A program made the translations under genes and the position numbers. This document shows positions 12,961 through 26,841 of a stretch of 64,000 nucleotides of DNA, in pieces (the first letter of the stretch is position 1; each line of letters begins with the position of its first letter). The notes under the pieces were generated by a model. That model saw nothing but the letters and a program-made list of their open reading frames with translations. It made no database searches and was not told where the DNA came from. The stretch comes from Neocallimastix lanati (nom. inval.) (lineage: Eukaryota; Neocallimastigomycota; Neocallimastigomycetes; Neocallimastigales; Neocallimastigaceae). Location of the stretch: contig JACVTC010000028.1 of NCBI GenBank assembly GCA_016946835.1, forward strand, positions 570,001-634,000, given 5' to 3'.

Positions 12961-13779
12961 AAAAAAAAAAAAAAATTGTTAATTATATTAAAATTAATTA
13001 CTGATTCGATTTATTTTCTTTTTCCTTAATTAATGATAACTTAAAAAATTTTATTTTCTAATTTTTGTAATATTTAAACAAATTTAAAATAAAATAATTA
13101 TCATACTTAAAAAAAAAAACATTTATCAAATTTCGTAATCGCGATCATATCTATAGTTCTCAAACAATTCTTTCAAAAACATCTTCCAGTTTCCTCGCTT
13201 TTCTGTCTTTAATTAGTAGATAAATCATTGTTTTTATATACCATTAGTACTAAAATTTCCATCATTGTATTTATTATATTGTCTAAGAAATTTTAATATA
13301 ATGAGTTTATTTTAATTCTTATAATAATCTAGATTATTCATATTCAATGGTATATATTTATATTTATATTTTATACTCATAAATAAATACTTTATATTTA
13401 TTGATATAATATTTAAAATAATTTCTTTGTGTAAATTAGTTATAAGTATAAAATCAGTTTATGGTATCTTATCTATATATATGTTAAATTTCATATTTAA
13501 ATTTATTATTTATTTATATCTATATAATAGTCAAGTTATAAAATTTTGTTATGTATAAGTGGCAATTATACCAGCTGTTCTATATTTATATAATTTAATT
13601 AAATAATACTCTTTCATTTATAAAAGTTAAAGCTAAAGCTAATCAAAATAAAAATCGATATTGTTATTATTTAAAAATTTCTATTTGGATTAACATCTTT
13701 TTTTTTTTTATATTTTATCATAAATAACTATGATAGGATTGGAGAAAGAAAAAAAAAAAAACACAAATTTATTAATCAT

Positions 13780-13829
<50 letters not shown>

Positions 13830-14469
13830 TTGTGGATTCTATGTTCAAATAAAATTTTTAAAAATTTTTAAAAATTTTTAAAAATCTTTATTTTTATTTA
13901 CTCAATTTTAGTAATAGTTTGAGTGAGTGACAAAACTTTATAATGTTAAGAAGACTAGTTATATAATATCTTCCTATTCATAAATCTAAGAATTATTTTA
14001 AAGAATTGTATTATTTTACTATGTATCTTCCTTTTAATAATTACTATTATGTATATTTATAACATTATTATAGCTTAAATATTAATAACATATTTAAAGT
14101 TGATTATATATTACTTGGTAATAAAATTTCTTTTTAATTATATCATATAAGATTTAAAGATTGTTTAAAATAACAATATCATATAAACAAAATTTTTAGT
14201 AAAAAATATAAAGTAGTATTTTAAATAATTAAGATGAAAAGTCTATGTTTATTAATTGTTTTATTTTATTGAATATTTTTGTTATATAATTTTATAATAA
14301 ATAAATAATTTATAAAAATAAATAAATAATGGAATAATAAAATATTAAATAAATAAATAAAAAAATTCAGTAAAAGATCATTTTTATATTTTAATTATTT
14401 TTTATTTTTTTTATTATTTATTATTATTATTTTTTATTTTTTATTTATTATTATTATTATTATTTTTAA
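12961..14469. other. Intergenic, no gene seen
   Basis: AT-rich with a long A run at about 13786-13824. The first 200 bases may be further decayed ankyrin-gene sequence. Confidence 0.4.
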
Positions 14470-15380
14470 AAATTATATTTCTATTCCTTTTATTAATTAG
14501 AATAAGTATTATTTTATGAAGGAAGTAGAAAATCAAGTGGAAAAAAGATTTATTTTTTTTTTATTTTATTTTTTATTTTATTTTTATTTTTTTATTTTTA
14601 TTTTTTTATTTTTATTTTTTTTTATTTTATTTTTTTTATTTTTATTTTTTTTTATTTTTTTTTTCAATGGGGATTTTATTTTTAGATGACTTCCTAGAAT
14701 AAAAAAAAAGTATTAATAATAAAATAAAAATAATAAATATATTTTATTTACCATTAATATTCAAAACTTATTATTTTTACTTCATATAAATATATATATT
14801 TAAAAAAAAAAACAATAATATTTTTATTTCTCTATATTAATAATAATAATAATAAAAAAAAAATTTATTATAAATTAATTTTTTTTTTCTTTTCTTTTTT
14901 TAAATTTTATTACTATAGTTCAAAGATAAATTAATCGTATATATATCGAACATGTTATATCAATTATTATTTTTTTTTTTTATGAGGGCGATAAAATTAA
15001 AATTATTTTTAATAATAGTAATTTTTTTTCATTCTTTTATTAACAATACTTTAAAACAATTGTAAGAATAATAAGTTTCCAAAAAAAAAAAAAAAAAAAA
15101 TGAAGAAATATATAATCCTCCTATTTAAAGGGAAAATTAATTAATATAATTTTCATTAAAGTGTCAAACTTAAAAACCTTAGAAGTGAAAAATTATAATT
15201 AAAAATAGTAATGGTAAGATGTCTTTTCTTTTTTTTTGGAGGGAGGAGAGGGGAGTCAATGGCCTGGCCTGGTTTTAAAAACAAGTTTACTAATAATAAA
15301 TTTTAAAGAAAAAAGAAAAAAAATTTTTTTTTTTTTTTTTTTTTTTAACATGATTAAAAATTAGTTAATAGCTTAATCAA

Positions 15381-15411
<31 letters not shown>

Positions 15412-15627
15412 CATTGAAATTTATTGAATGTATTAATTTTATCTTAATCTCATTTCTTAGATGAATTTCACCTTGTGATTCGTTCTTGACTGTACTCAGA
15501 GCTAGTTCCACTCTCTCTCATAAAAGATATTTATTATAATTATTATAATTATTACTATATAACTATAACTATTTTTATTATTATCATTTTTTAATTTTAA
15601 TTTTAATTTTATTACTATTTATTATTT

Positions 15628-15659
<32 letters not shown>

Positions 15660-16592
15660 TTATAAAATTATATTTCTATTCCTTTTATTAATTAGAATAA
15701 GTATTATTTTATGATGGAAGTAGAAAATCAAGTGGAAAAAAGATTTTTTTATTTTATTTTATTTTTTTTTTTTTTTATTTTTTATTTTTTATTTTTTATT
15801 TTTTATTTTTTATTTTTTATTTTTTATTTTTTTTTTTTTAATGGGGATTTTATTTTTTAAATGACAGCCTAGAATAAAAAAAGTATTAATAATAAAATAT
15901 AAAATAAAAATAATAAATATATTTTATTTACCATTAATATTCATAAACTTTTTATTTTTACTTCATATAAATATATATATATATTTTTTTTAACAAAAAA
16001 GAATTTTTAATAATTTTATTTCTCTATTCTCTATATTTATTAAAAATTAATTTAACTATTTAAAGTTTAACGACTCAAATTTTCATTTTCTTTTTACTTT
16101 TAATTTTTTTTTAATAATTTTTTTTTTTTTTTTAAATTTTATTATTTTAGTTCAAAGATAAATTAATACTAATATATATCGAACATGTCAAATCAATTAT
16201 TTTTTTTTTAAATGATTAAAATTAATAATCGCTTAATCATTTTAATAAAGCATTGATATTTATTAATGTATTCATTCATTTTATTTTATTTTATTTTTTT
16301 TTTTTTGTCTAAAACATCTATATAGAATTAAATAAAATGAATATGTTAAAATGATTTATGCTTATCTACTTAATTTTTTTTTATATAGAAATTTTTTTAA
16401 AAGAACAAAATAATAAATATTAATTAATAATAAATATAAATATATAGTTAAAAAGTAATTATTATGAAGGAGGCGTAATAATGTAATTTTAAATATAATA
16501 ATAAAAAACAATTATTTAAATATATTATTTTTATTTTATTTTATTTCATCTTTTTTATTTAAATTTTTATTTTTAATTATATATATGTATAA

Positions 16593-16623
<31 letters not shown>

Positions 16624-18106
16624 TTTTTTAATTTTATCTTATTTCTCAATGAATTTTACATGCGATTAGTTCTTGACTACACTCGGAGTTAGTTCCACTC
16701 TCTCATAAAAGATATCACTATAATTATAATTATGACTATAGCTATTTTTATTATTATTATTATTTAATTATAATTTTAATTTTATTATTATTTATTATTT
16801 ATTATTTATTATTTATTATTATTTTATTATTTATTATTTATTATTTTTTATTTTTTTATTATTTATTATTTATTATTTTTTATTTTTTATTTTTTATTAT
16901 TATTATTTTTTTTTTTTATAAAATTATATTTCTATTCCTTTTATTAATTAGAATAAGTATTATTTTATGAAGGAAGTAGAAAATCATATGGGAAAAAAGA
17001 TTTATTTTTTTTTTATTTTATTTTTTATTTTATTTTTATTTTTTTATTTTTATTTTTTTATTTTTATTTTTTTATTTTTATTTTTATTTTTATTTTTATT
17101 TTTTTTTTTTTTTAATGGTAATTTTAGATGACTACCTAAAATAAATTAGTATCTAAAATATATATAAAATAATAATAAATATATTTTATTTACCATTAAT
17201 ATTCATAAACTTATTGTTTTTTTTAAAAATATATATATAAATATGTATGAAGTAAAAATAATAATATTTTTATTTCTCTATATTAATAATAAAAAAAAAA
17301 AAAAATAAAATAAAAAATAAAAACTATTTATTAAAAATTAATTTTTTTTTCTTTTCTTTTAAATTTATTATTTTATTTCAAAGATAAATTAATATTATAT
17401 ATATCGAACATATCACTTCAAATGATTTTTTTTTATTTTTATTTTTATCTTTATCTTTATTTTTTTTTTTAAGGAGGAGATAGAATTATTATTATATATT
17501 AGTAGTGATCTTTTTTTTTTCTTTTTATCCACAATGTTTTAAAGTAATACTAAGAATAAGTTTCATAAAAATAAAGAAATATATAATCCTACTATTTAAA
17601 GAGAAAATAATCTTAATTAATTAAATATTCATTTAGGTGTCTAACTTAAAAATGATTATCTATTAAATTTGAAATATAATAACTGACAGTTATTTTTATA
17701 TAATTATTTTATTTTTATTTCATCTTTTTATTTAAATTTTTATTTTTACTTATATATATGTATTATTATTTTAATTATTTATTAGTTTTATCTCATTTCT
17801 CAATGAATTTCACCATATTATTAGTTCTTGACTGCACTCGGAGCTAGTTCCACTTACTCTCATAAAAGATATTTATTATAATTATAATTATTATAACTAT
17901 TATCATAATTATGATTGTTTTAAATTTTATTATTATTATTTATTATTTATTTTTTATTTTTTATTTTTTATTATTTATTACTTATTATTTATTATTTATT
18001 ATTTATTATTTATTTTTATTTTTTTATATAAAATTTTTCTATTTCTTATATTAATTATATTATGTATTATTTTTTTGAAGGAAGTAGAAAATCAAGTGGA
18101 GAAAAT

Positions 18107-18150
<44 letters not shown>

Positions 18151-19132
18151 GGTAATTTTAGATGACTACCTAAAATAAATTAGTATCAAAAATATATATA
18201 AAATAATAATAAATATATTTTATTTACCATTAATATTCATAAACTTATTGTTTTTTTTAAAAATATATATATATATGTATGAAGTAAAAATATTAATATT
18301 TTTATTTCTCTATATTAATAAAAAAAAAAAAAAAAAAAAAAATAAAAACTATTTATAAAAAATTAATTTTTTTTTTCTTTTCTTCTAAATTTTATTATTT
18401 TATTTCAAAGATAAATTAATATTATATATATCGAACATATTACTTCAAATATTTTTTTTTTATTTTTATTTTTATCTTTACTTTTATTTTTTTTTTTTTA
18501 GGGGGAGATAGAATTATTATTATATATTGGTAGTGATTTTTTTTTTCTCTCTTTTCATCCACAATGCTTTAAAACAATAGTAAGAATAAGTTTCAAAAAA
18601 ATGAAGAAATATATAATCCACCTTTTCAGAAGGAAAATAATTTTAATTAATTAAATATTCATTTAGATGTATAACTTAAAAAATGATTATCTATTAAATT
18701 TGAAATATAATAAATGACAGTTATTTTAATATAATTATTTTATTTTTATTTCATCTTTTTATTTAAATTTTTATTTTTACTTATATATATGTATTATTAT
18801 TTTAATTATTTTTTAGTTTTATCTCATTTCTCAATAAAATTTCACAGCACAATTAGTTCTTTATTGCACTCGGAACTAGTTCCACTCTCTTTCTAAAAAG
18901 ATATTATTATAATTATTGTTATTACTATAACTATTATTATTATTATCATTTTTTAATTTTATTATTATAATTATTTATTTTTTTTTTATTTTTTATTATT
19001 TATCTTTTATTATTTATTATTTATTATTTATTATTATTATTTTTATATAAAATTATTTTTCTATTCCTTTTATTAATTATATTAAGTATTATTTTTTTTG
19101 AAGGAAATAGATAATCAAGTGGAAAAAAATCA

Positions 19133-19170
<38 letters not shown>

Positions 19171-19240
19171 ATTTTATTATTTTAGTTCAAAGATAAATTA
19201 ATATTATATATATTGAATGTGTTAACACCAATTTGTATTT
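14470..19240. repeat. Array of about five degenerate 1.0-1.25-kb tandem units
   Basis: Three landmarks recur in the same order and orientation. TTTTATTAATTAGAATAAG-type: about 14498, 15685, 16940, 18040, 19065. TATATCGAACAT-type: about 14946, 16185, 17402, 18430, 19202. GTTCTTGACTGCACTCGG-type followed by AGCTAGTTCCACTCTC: about 15482, 16663, 17823, 18856. ATATATAATCC with TTTAAAG also recurs at about 15110, 17580 and 18608. Period falls from about 1.24 kb to 1.03 kb, mainly through T-run length. No unit encodes a protein. Best described as a large-unit satellite or serial segmental duplication. Confidence 0.8.
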
Positions 19241-20380
19241 TATTTTATTTTATTTTATTTTATTTTATTTTATTTTATTTTATTTTATTTGTACTTGTAA
19301 CTAATTCTACTTCAATAATTTATTTATTTTATTTTGTTAATAAATATTTTCCTTGCTTAATTATTTTTTTTGTTTATTTTATTATTAAATTAAAATTACT
19401 TAGATTTCTTGTAATAATATAAAAACATGTAAAATCATATAAAATTAATTTCGTTGTTATTAGTAATGTAGTAAAAAATAATAACCAAAATATTATATTA
19501 ATAAATAGTAATACAAATTAATAAGTAATAATAAAAATTAATAGATTATAATAAACACAAAGAAGATGTATAATTGTAAAAAAAAAATTATTAATAATTA
19601 AGTATTAAACTAATATAATAACTTAATTAATAATAATAAATAACAACTAATTTACATTTAATAAAAACTTGATACATCTATTATCACTTTTGAAGTAACA
19701 ACTTCACATTAAGATAATAGAATCAATTAGTGGAGAGTGAGTGATATAAAAACTCCTACAAGAGTTAAGTTATATTTGTTTTAATTATTCATGTAGATTT
19801 AAATTGTATAAACAAAAAAAAAAATAACAATTATTAGAACGAGTGTTAGAATACTCGGTTATACGTTGTTTTTGAGGGTATTCAATAAGCTCATTTGCAA
19901 CTCTTTAAGACAAATCGGTTTGGTTAGAGACTACATAAAGGATTACTATTATAAGAGATAATCCAATCTTATATCTCTTCAACAGAATGAGGATGCACTA
20001 AACTAGTATAAAGTTAAACCAAGTTAACCACGGTTAATGCGCTTTAGATCACCGAAAGGTCTAAGATTAAAATTAATTATATAGTTTTAATTTTTTTTTT
20101 TTTTTTTTAGGGTTTACTTGTTCCCTTTTTTGTTATATTAACACTGCTGGTTTTTTTTTGGTTTTTATTGTTGTAAGGCAAAGGTGGTAATTAAAATAAA
20201 ATTGTATACAAATAGTACTATCCACAGTCGAAAAAATAATTAAAAAAAAAATTTTTTTTTTAATGCATGAATAAATAAATAAAAAAAAAATAAGTAAAGT
20301 AATTCATAATTAAAATAAGGGAATATATAAATTGTAAAGTTTCTTTTTTTTTTTTTAAAAATTAATAAATAAATTAAAAT
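19241..20380. other. Spacer with a possible LTR remnant at 19852-20070
   Basis: A (TTTTA)n run starts the segment. From 19852 the sequence begins TGTTAGAATACTCGG and is less AT-rich through about 20070; it loosely resembles 11885-11980. It may be a 5' LTR fragment of one of the relics to its right. No host gene seen. Confidence 0.35.
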
Positions 20381-20830
20381 TACCATGGAAAGTTCAACCC
20401 AATCAATAATCTTTTAATAGGTTTCATATTCTAGGAGGTGATAAAATATCCTTCGATGAAATGGAATTTCATCTTCGAACGTTGGTATCAAATAAATAGA
20501 GTTAAAAAAGAAGATAAGATAAGATTGAATATTTCTTTTCACTAACAGCAAAATATAGCCTGAAAAATTGTATTTAATTCTTTTTAGATAAAACAACCCC
20601 GGATGATTATTCAACAATAATTAAAAACTTAAAAGATCATTTTATAAGATCCAACATCCAAAATTCAAAATTTACTGGAATTCTCTACTATTACTATTAG
20701 AAAAGAACTTGGAGCAAGGATGTAAACCTAGGGTTGAGAAAATTATTCGTTCACCAACAAACATCAAACATCCCAATTATTTGTGGAGAAATAATGAAAA
20801 AGAGGCATATAAAAATTTTTAAAACTATAT
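20381..20830 (+). mobile_element. Gag-like fragment, broken
   Basis: Plus-strand phrases such as DKISFDEMEFHLRTLVSNK, EYFFSLTAKYSLKNC and DDYSTIIKNLKDHFIRS resemble the capsid region of Ty3-type Gag, where a PLFSG..FD..L opening precedes a W/F-rich helix bundle. Several breaks; no intact frame. Treat as a fossil with uncertain assignment. Confidence 0.35.
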
Positions 20831-21829
20831 TATTTGTATCATAAACTATGTTAACTATATATTATTGTAATATATCCTATTTATTTATAATATACTATTT
20901 AATATTTAAAATTATAATAAAAATAAAAGTATTGAACAAAGTGTTAATTAAAAATTTAAACTAAAAATACTAATTTTTTAACAATTATTATATTAATTCT
21001 ATAAAACTTATTTCTAACAAATTAAATTATATCTTTAGTACTAGAAATAAAATTTAATATTGTGATACTATACTCTAGTTAATTACATAATACCTTAGAA
21101 TATAATATTTATTGTTCAAAGTTGTGAGTTCAGAGATCACAAAGATAATACGTATTGTATATTTATTTAATATCTTTATTTATTTATTATTATTTATAAT
21201 AATATTTATATTTTATTTCCAAAAAAAAAAAGATAAAAAAAAATACAAACAAAAACAATAATAAAATTTAATTAAACATATCCAAATAAAGTTGTAATTA
21301 ACGAGGCTTGATGTGGCATATTATATATGTTATACATAATTTCCATATGACATTACTAATATATTTAACATATATAATATTAATATATTAAATAATTAAA
21401 CATGTATTGTTATGCAAATGCATTATAGCGCATGTATAACGTACATCATATACCTACATACACAACCAAATATAGTTATATTAAAAACTTATAATGTAAT
21501 AAATAATATTTATATAATTGTATTACACAATTAATAATGAAATAATAACCTTATTAATAAAAGAGATATTATAAACAAAGAAGAGATCGAAATCTCAATT
21601 TTAACTAAAATATTTTTTAAAAGATTAAAAGTCTCAGTTTGACTCTACTGGCGTATTATAATATTATATAAAGAGTTTTTTTTAATATTAAAATTCAAAA
21701 GTATTTACGATTAAATCATTTATCGATTATTCAATAATAATTGAATATATTATTTTGTTTTTTTTTTGAAAGATAAATAAAATGAGGGAATCATTAATAA
21801 TTTAATCCAACGTTAAAGTATTGACTAAA
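20831..21829. other. AT-rich spacer, nothing identified
   Basis: No open frame, RNA gene or repeat boundary could be supported. Confidence 0.4.
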
Positions 21830-24800
21830 AAGAATTATCCTTTGTTGGGCCTTTAATATAGAACGGTCACTTGTTTCCCATGACCTGGAATCATATATTT
21901 ATGAAGATAACATAAAGATAATACATAAACCAGACAGCGAAAATGAAGAAAGATGTATTCAAATGAAGTACATTAAGGACTTTGTACTACTCAAAAAATG
22001 TTACTAAAAAAACAAATAAAAAATGATGCTAAGACAAAAAGAATAATTAGTATTATTCTTGATGACTCAATCAAGATTAAAATAGATTTTTAAAACAAGA
22101 TTATCATATCAAATTTGGAAGCTGCTTGAATCTACCTATCTAGTGAACGAGAAACAAAGAAAAATAAGATTACAGAAAAGAACCAGAATTAATGTCTTTT
22201 AATAAAAACGACGATTTTGAATAATTTTTATCATATATAATAAATATTTTTAATAAACTCGAAGATCTAAATGATGAGGTTAGTGACGAAGCAAAAAATA
22301 ATTATCTTTATAAATCGTTACCTTACGACCTCATATACACAACCAACGTTATTAGCTACCATGACAATTGGGAAGGATGTTGTAATCATCTAAATAAGAT
22401 AATTCCAAAGTTAAAATTCTTGAAGGAATATATAAATAATCTATAATATAAAGCTTCGTTTAGCAGCACTGAAGAAAATAAATATAAGAATATAAAAATA
22501 TGAATCACAATAATATAAACAAAAGAAACAATACTACTAATATTAAATAAAAAATTTTAAATGCTATGATTGTGGCGTAATAGGACTCATTGTAAGAAAT
22601 TGTAGCAGTAAACGCCACATTAATGATAGTAAAAAGTACAATATAAGTAAACATAATAATAAAGGAAAGTAAAACCATTCATACTGATATAAAAATTGAA
22701 TTTCAAGAAAGGGACATACATATGTGAGCAATGTAGTAAAAAAAATATAAAGAAGATTATAAAAACATTTATTATAACCCTAATGATAATCCCGTAAATA
22801 TGGATTACAATGTTAATGAACATTATGAATCCAATAGCGTTATTGTAGAGAAAAAAGTAAACAATAAAAGGGATTTTTAAATAATGGCAGTGCACTCTCT
22901 ATGCACAATATTGATTATTATCATACTGTCGATAATTTGATAATAAATTTACCAAATAAAATCAATATTGCCATTGTAAAATATTTATCAACTACTGGTA
23001 TAACCAAATTAAAAATATTTTTAATAAAAATATTAAATATATTAAGACTGGCAATGGTACTGAATTCTTTAATAACAGATTTTAAGGATTTGATGATAAA
23101 ACCGGTATAGTACATGAAAGCACTATTCCTTACAACCCTCAATAAAATGGAACTAGGGTTAGGGTTGTTATAAATCACTCTAACCCTACAATTATCCTAA
23201 CATACCTTCTTACAATATTTAAATGATGTAAACAGGGATAATCAGGATGCTAAAATTGGTAATGTTAATATTAATATCAATAAACCCAACAATATTTATC
23301 TATTAGGAATAATAATTCATTTAATATTAATAATCTCCTTAAGGAATAGGATTTAAACAAATCGAATATTAATTCATTTCAGGAAAATTTTAATTATGAT
23401 ATAATAAAAACAAGTTACGATAATACAAATGATATATATCATATGAATGGTAATAATAATAATAATAATAATTGCATAGAACGTTTATGAGAATTATATT
23501 AAAGATACGTATAATAATAAAAATAATTATACTAAAAATAATAAATAAAATTACAATTTAATAAAATTAATAAAGAAAAGGTTAATATTGTTCATTAGAA
23601 CTGCTGAAAATAATACAACTTCAAAGAAGTCAGCAAGTACCAAAATAAAAAAGAAAAATACAAAAAATAAGGTAAATGAAATATTAATCAATAAATTAAA
23701 TGAAATAAATAAGGATATTAAACGTATTGAACAAAATAAACTAATTCTTTCAATAAAAATAAAAACAAAAGTAAAAGTACAAAAAATAAACAAAAAAAAG
23801 GAGCGAATATAGTATCTACCAGATGGGTACTTAAATATAAAATAGGATTCAGAAGGTAATATTATTATACAAAATGCAAGGTTAGTAGCGAGAGGATATT
23901 CTCAAATATGGTGTGGATTATAGAAATGCCTACTCCCCTACACTTAAACAGGATACTCTCAGAATAATCATAGCTATAAATTTAATATTCATCAAATGGA
24001 TATTAAAGCCGCTTATTTAAATGCCAAACTACAAAAAGGTATATATATGGAGCTCTTTGAAGGTCAAAATAGAAAAGGTTTTTGTAAATTAAACAAAGCA
24101 TTATTGTAAAGAGTTTAGAAGAAACAGATTACAAATAACAAAATACACAAAATAGTTTAAAACACGTAATAAAAAAATTCTTTTTTAATAAATAATCTTT
24201 TAATTTTAAAAATAAATCTCTTCTTGTTATTAACTTTTTGATAGTCAATAACTAATACATCAATTTAAATAATGAATTTTACATGTATTTATATTTTTTC
24301 ATGATTACATTTTAATATATCAAACCTATTTAATATACATATATTACTATTTATTTATAAACAAAATATTTATTAATAATTTTATTAAATAATAATTAAC
24401 TAAAACTAAACAATAATTAATTCAATAAACTTTCAACTTATTTACAATAATAATTAAATTCAATAAAAACTCATTTATTAGATATTTGTTATATTAATAC
24501 TAATTTTTATATATTTACAATTCAAAACTATATTTATAAACTATTTAAACTAATTTTAACTATTTAAAACTATTCCGAAATTAATTTTAAAGTATTTTAA
24601 ACTAACAAAACTAAGTTAAATAGAATAACTATTTTAAATAAACTAAACTAAATTAACTAACTTAAGTAAATTATTTAAATTAAATTTATTATCCAAAATT
24701 ATTTAAATAATAATTTATCCTTTATGAAAAGTTTACATAAATTTATAATTAATTTTCATATACGTAAATCATAAATTTATGTAATTTTATTACATTAATT

Positions 24801-24936
24801 AATTATGTAATAATTAATTATTAAAGATTTTATTAAATCTTTACAATTATATGGTTTGAAACAATCAGGTAGGATGTGGAATGAAGCATTTAATAAAGTA
24901 TTAATAAATTTAAATTTTAAAAGATTCATTAGCGAC
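21830..24936 (+). mobile_element. Ty1/Copia retrotransposon relic
   Basis: Ordered Copia landmarks are readable on the plus strand in several frames. Gag phrases come first (DLIYTTNVISYHDNWE, about 22330-22380), then a zinc-knuckle-like FKCYDCGVIGLIVRNC (about 22560-22605). Integrase core phrases TGNGTEFFNNRF and VHESTIPYNPQ follow (about 23045-23145), then the reverse-transcriptase start ARLVARGYSQ (about 23875), FNIHQMDIKAAYLNAKLQK (about 23985-24035) and GLKQSGRMWNEAFNK after the solo LTR at 24105. The order Gag-IN-RT is diagnostic of Copia. It carries many breaks and is the oldest layer of the nest; later insertions cut it at 24105 and 24937. Its LTRs were not identified. Confidence 0.8.
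24105..24846 (-). mobile_element. Solo LTR, chromovirus J/H2 family
   Basis: 742 bp beginning TGTAAAGAG and ending TCTTTACA. It is flanked by a 5-bp duplication ATTAT at 24100-24104 and 24847-24851, which cleanly splits the Copia reverse-transcriptase phrase. Reverse-complemented, it matches the LTR at 61977 over long stretches (ATTTAATAAAATCTTTAAT onward). A solo LTR is what recombination between the two LTRs of a full element leaves. Confidence 0.85.
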
Positions 24937-25550
24937 TGTAAAAGAAAACACTAAAATAGATTACAATAACAAAATACAATAAATTTTATTTTATTAAAAA
25001 AATTTTTTATTAAAAATATATTTTATTAATATTTAATATTTATTAATAGTTATTTATTCAATAGCAATTACATCGAGAAAAAATGTGAAAAGTATCTTCT
25101 ATTTATACTTTTCCTAAATACATTGATAATATATTATTTTATTTAAATTACATATATTTTAATATAAAACTATCCTAATGAATTTTATTAAATAATAAAT
25201 TTATAAACTATAGCTAAATTTAGAAAAATATAATTATTAATTAAACTAAATACTAAATAATTAAAATTAAGTACATTTATTATTTATTTATTATTTTAAT
25301 ATTATAAGTAAAGTCTTTATTTATTTTCGATTTAAAAACAATGTTAAAGGAGTCATGATTAAATTTTGAAACTTAATTTTCACAAAATAAATTATTAATT
25401 TATTTTGTTTTAAACTTTAATTAATTCATTTAAATTATTTTACAACAATAATTTTCTCAGAATTAAATTTTATAAAAATTATTACATTAAAAATTTTTCT
25501 TGTGGCTTAAAGAATATAATTCAAAAATTTAGTTCATATGATTTATTTAC

Positions 25551-26243
25551 TGATATGCGGGACTTTTATGTGCTACTAATTTTTAATAGTATCGTTATAT
25601 TTAATTAACCTTTATTAATATATTTTAATTTATAAAACCCAATTAACCAAGGGTCTTCTCTAAACTACAATCAAGAAGAGTAGTTATTAAAAATCTTTAT
25701 AATAATTTAATTATTAATAATAATAAATATACATTTAAAATATATTATATCGGAGTATAGTATAATATATAATAAATATATATTAAAATAATAAATATAA
25801 CTATATAATTCTTAAAATGAAAATAAGAATAATAAAGTTAAATATATAAGAATATAATTATATAATAAATATGAATATAATAAATAATATCAACTATATA
25901 TATTTAATTATAATTAAAATAACTAAAACTATTTCATTATATTATATATTATAATATATAGAAGTATTATGTATTTTTAATATAAACTTTAAAATAAATA
26001 TGAATAGTTAAATTATATATATAATAATATTCTTATTATATATATTTAGAAGAAATTAACTATTTAATTTAATATATTTAATATATTTCATATTATAATG
26101 AATAATATATATATAAATATTGAATAATATATGAATAAGAAATTATTTCAAATATTATTATTGACAAAAGAGATATAAATTTAATATTTAATAATTATTA
26201 TTAAATATACAAATATGTTGCTACACATATTTGTTTTATATCA
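25551..26243 (-). repeat. Element A 3' LTR
   Basis: 693 bp, TGATATGCGGGAC..TTTTATATCA on the plus strand, so TG..CA ends. Its first part and last part match 61489-61863. The neighbouring GAAATGCCCTCGC, read on the minus strand, is the purine-rich tract expected before a 3' LTR. Confidence 0.85.
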
Positions 26244-26841
26244 GAAATGCCCTCGCTAAAATAGCTGATTACTAGTGAAATTGAAATTTATCTCTATACG
26301 AGAACAATTCTCAATTGAATCTGTAAATTAGCTACAAATTCAATAATAAGTTGAAATGATCATAGTTCAAATAAGGAAAAATATAAAATTAAAAGAAATT
26401 TTATATTTTTGTGAATAATTATTAAAATATGTATTAATGAAGATTAATTGTATTATTTGAAAATTTTATAAAATTTTTAACTCAATTTTTGAAAATTTTT
26501 CATTAATAAAAAAATTTTTTTTTTTTTTAAAATAATTATATATAATTTTGATATTATAATAATTGAATAATATATATAATTATTAATAATTAATTTTGAA
26601 TTTTAATTTGGAAATGTAATTTTAGAAATTTATTTTGAAATTTTGAAATTTTAATTTCGAAAATTTAAAAATAAAATTAATTATGAAATATATATATAAG
26701 TTAAATGTCATATTAGCATAAATATGAATAATATTTTGCTATTTTAACTGTAAATATTAAAATGAATTGCTGAAATTTAAATTCAAAATTTTGAAATTTA
26801 TTATTATTTATTATATTTTTGTATTTATAATTGATTTTTAC
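26244..26841 (-). other. Element A 3' non-coding region
   Basis: AT-rich stretch between the end of pol and the 3' LTR; no open frame supported. Similar T-rich 3' segments follow pol in element B. Confidence 0.5.

Noticed and set aside
22620-23178. Open frames of 69-91 codons on both strands as novel genes
   Set aside because: They overlap the Copia relic and are AT-driven, with no domain of their own.
23151-23190. Telomere-like TAGGGTTAGGG followed by CTAACCCTA
   Set aside because: Only two units and a short inverted partner, inside the decayed Copia integrase region just after the PYNPQ phrase; better explained as a local palindromic duplication than as a telomere remnant.
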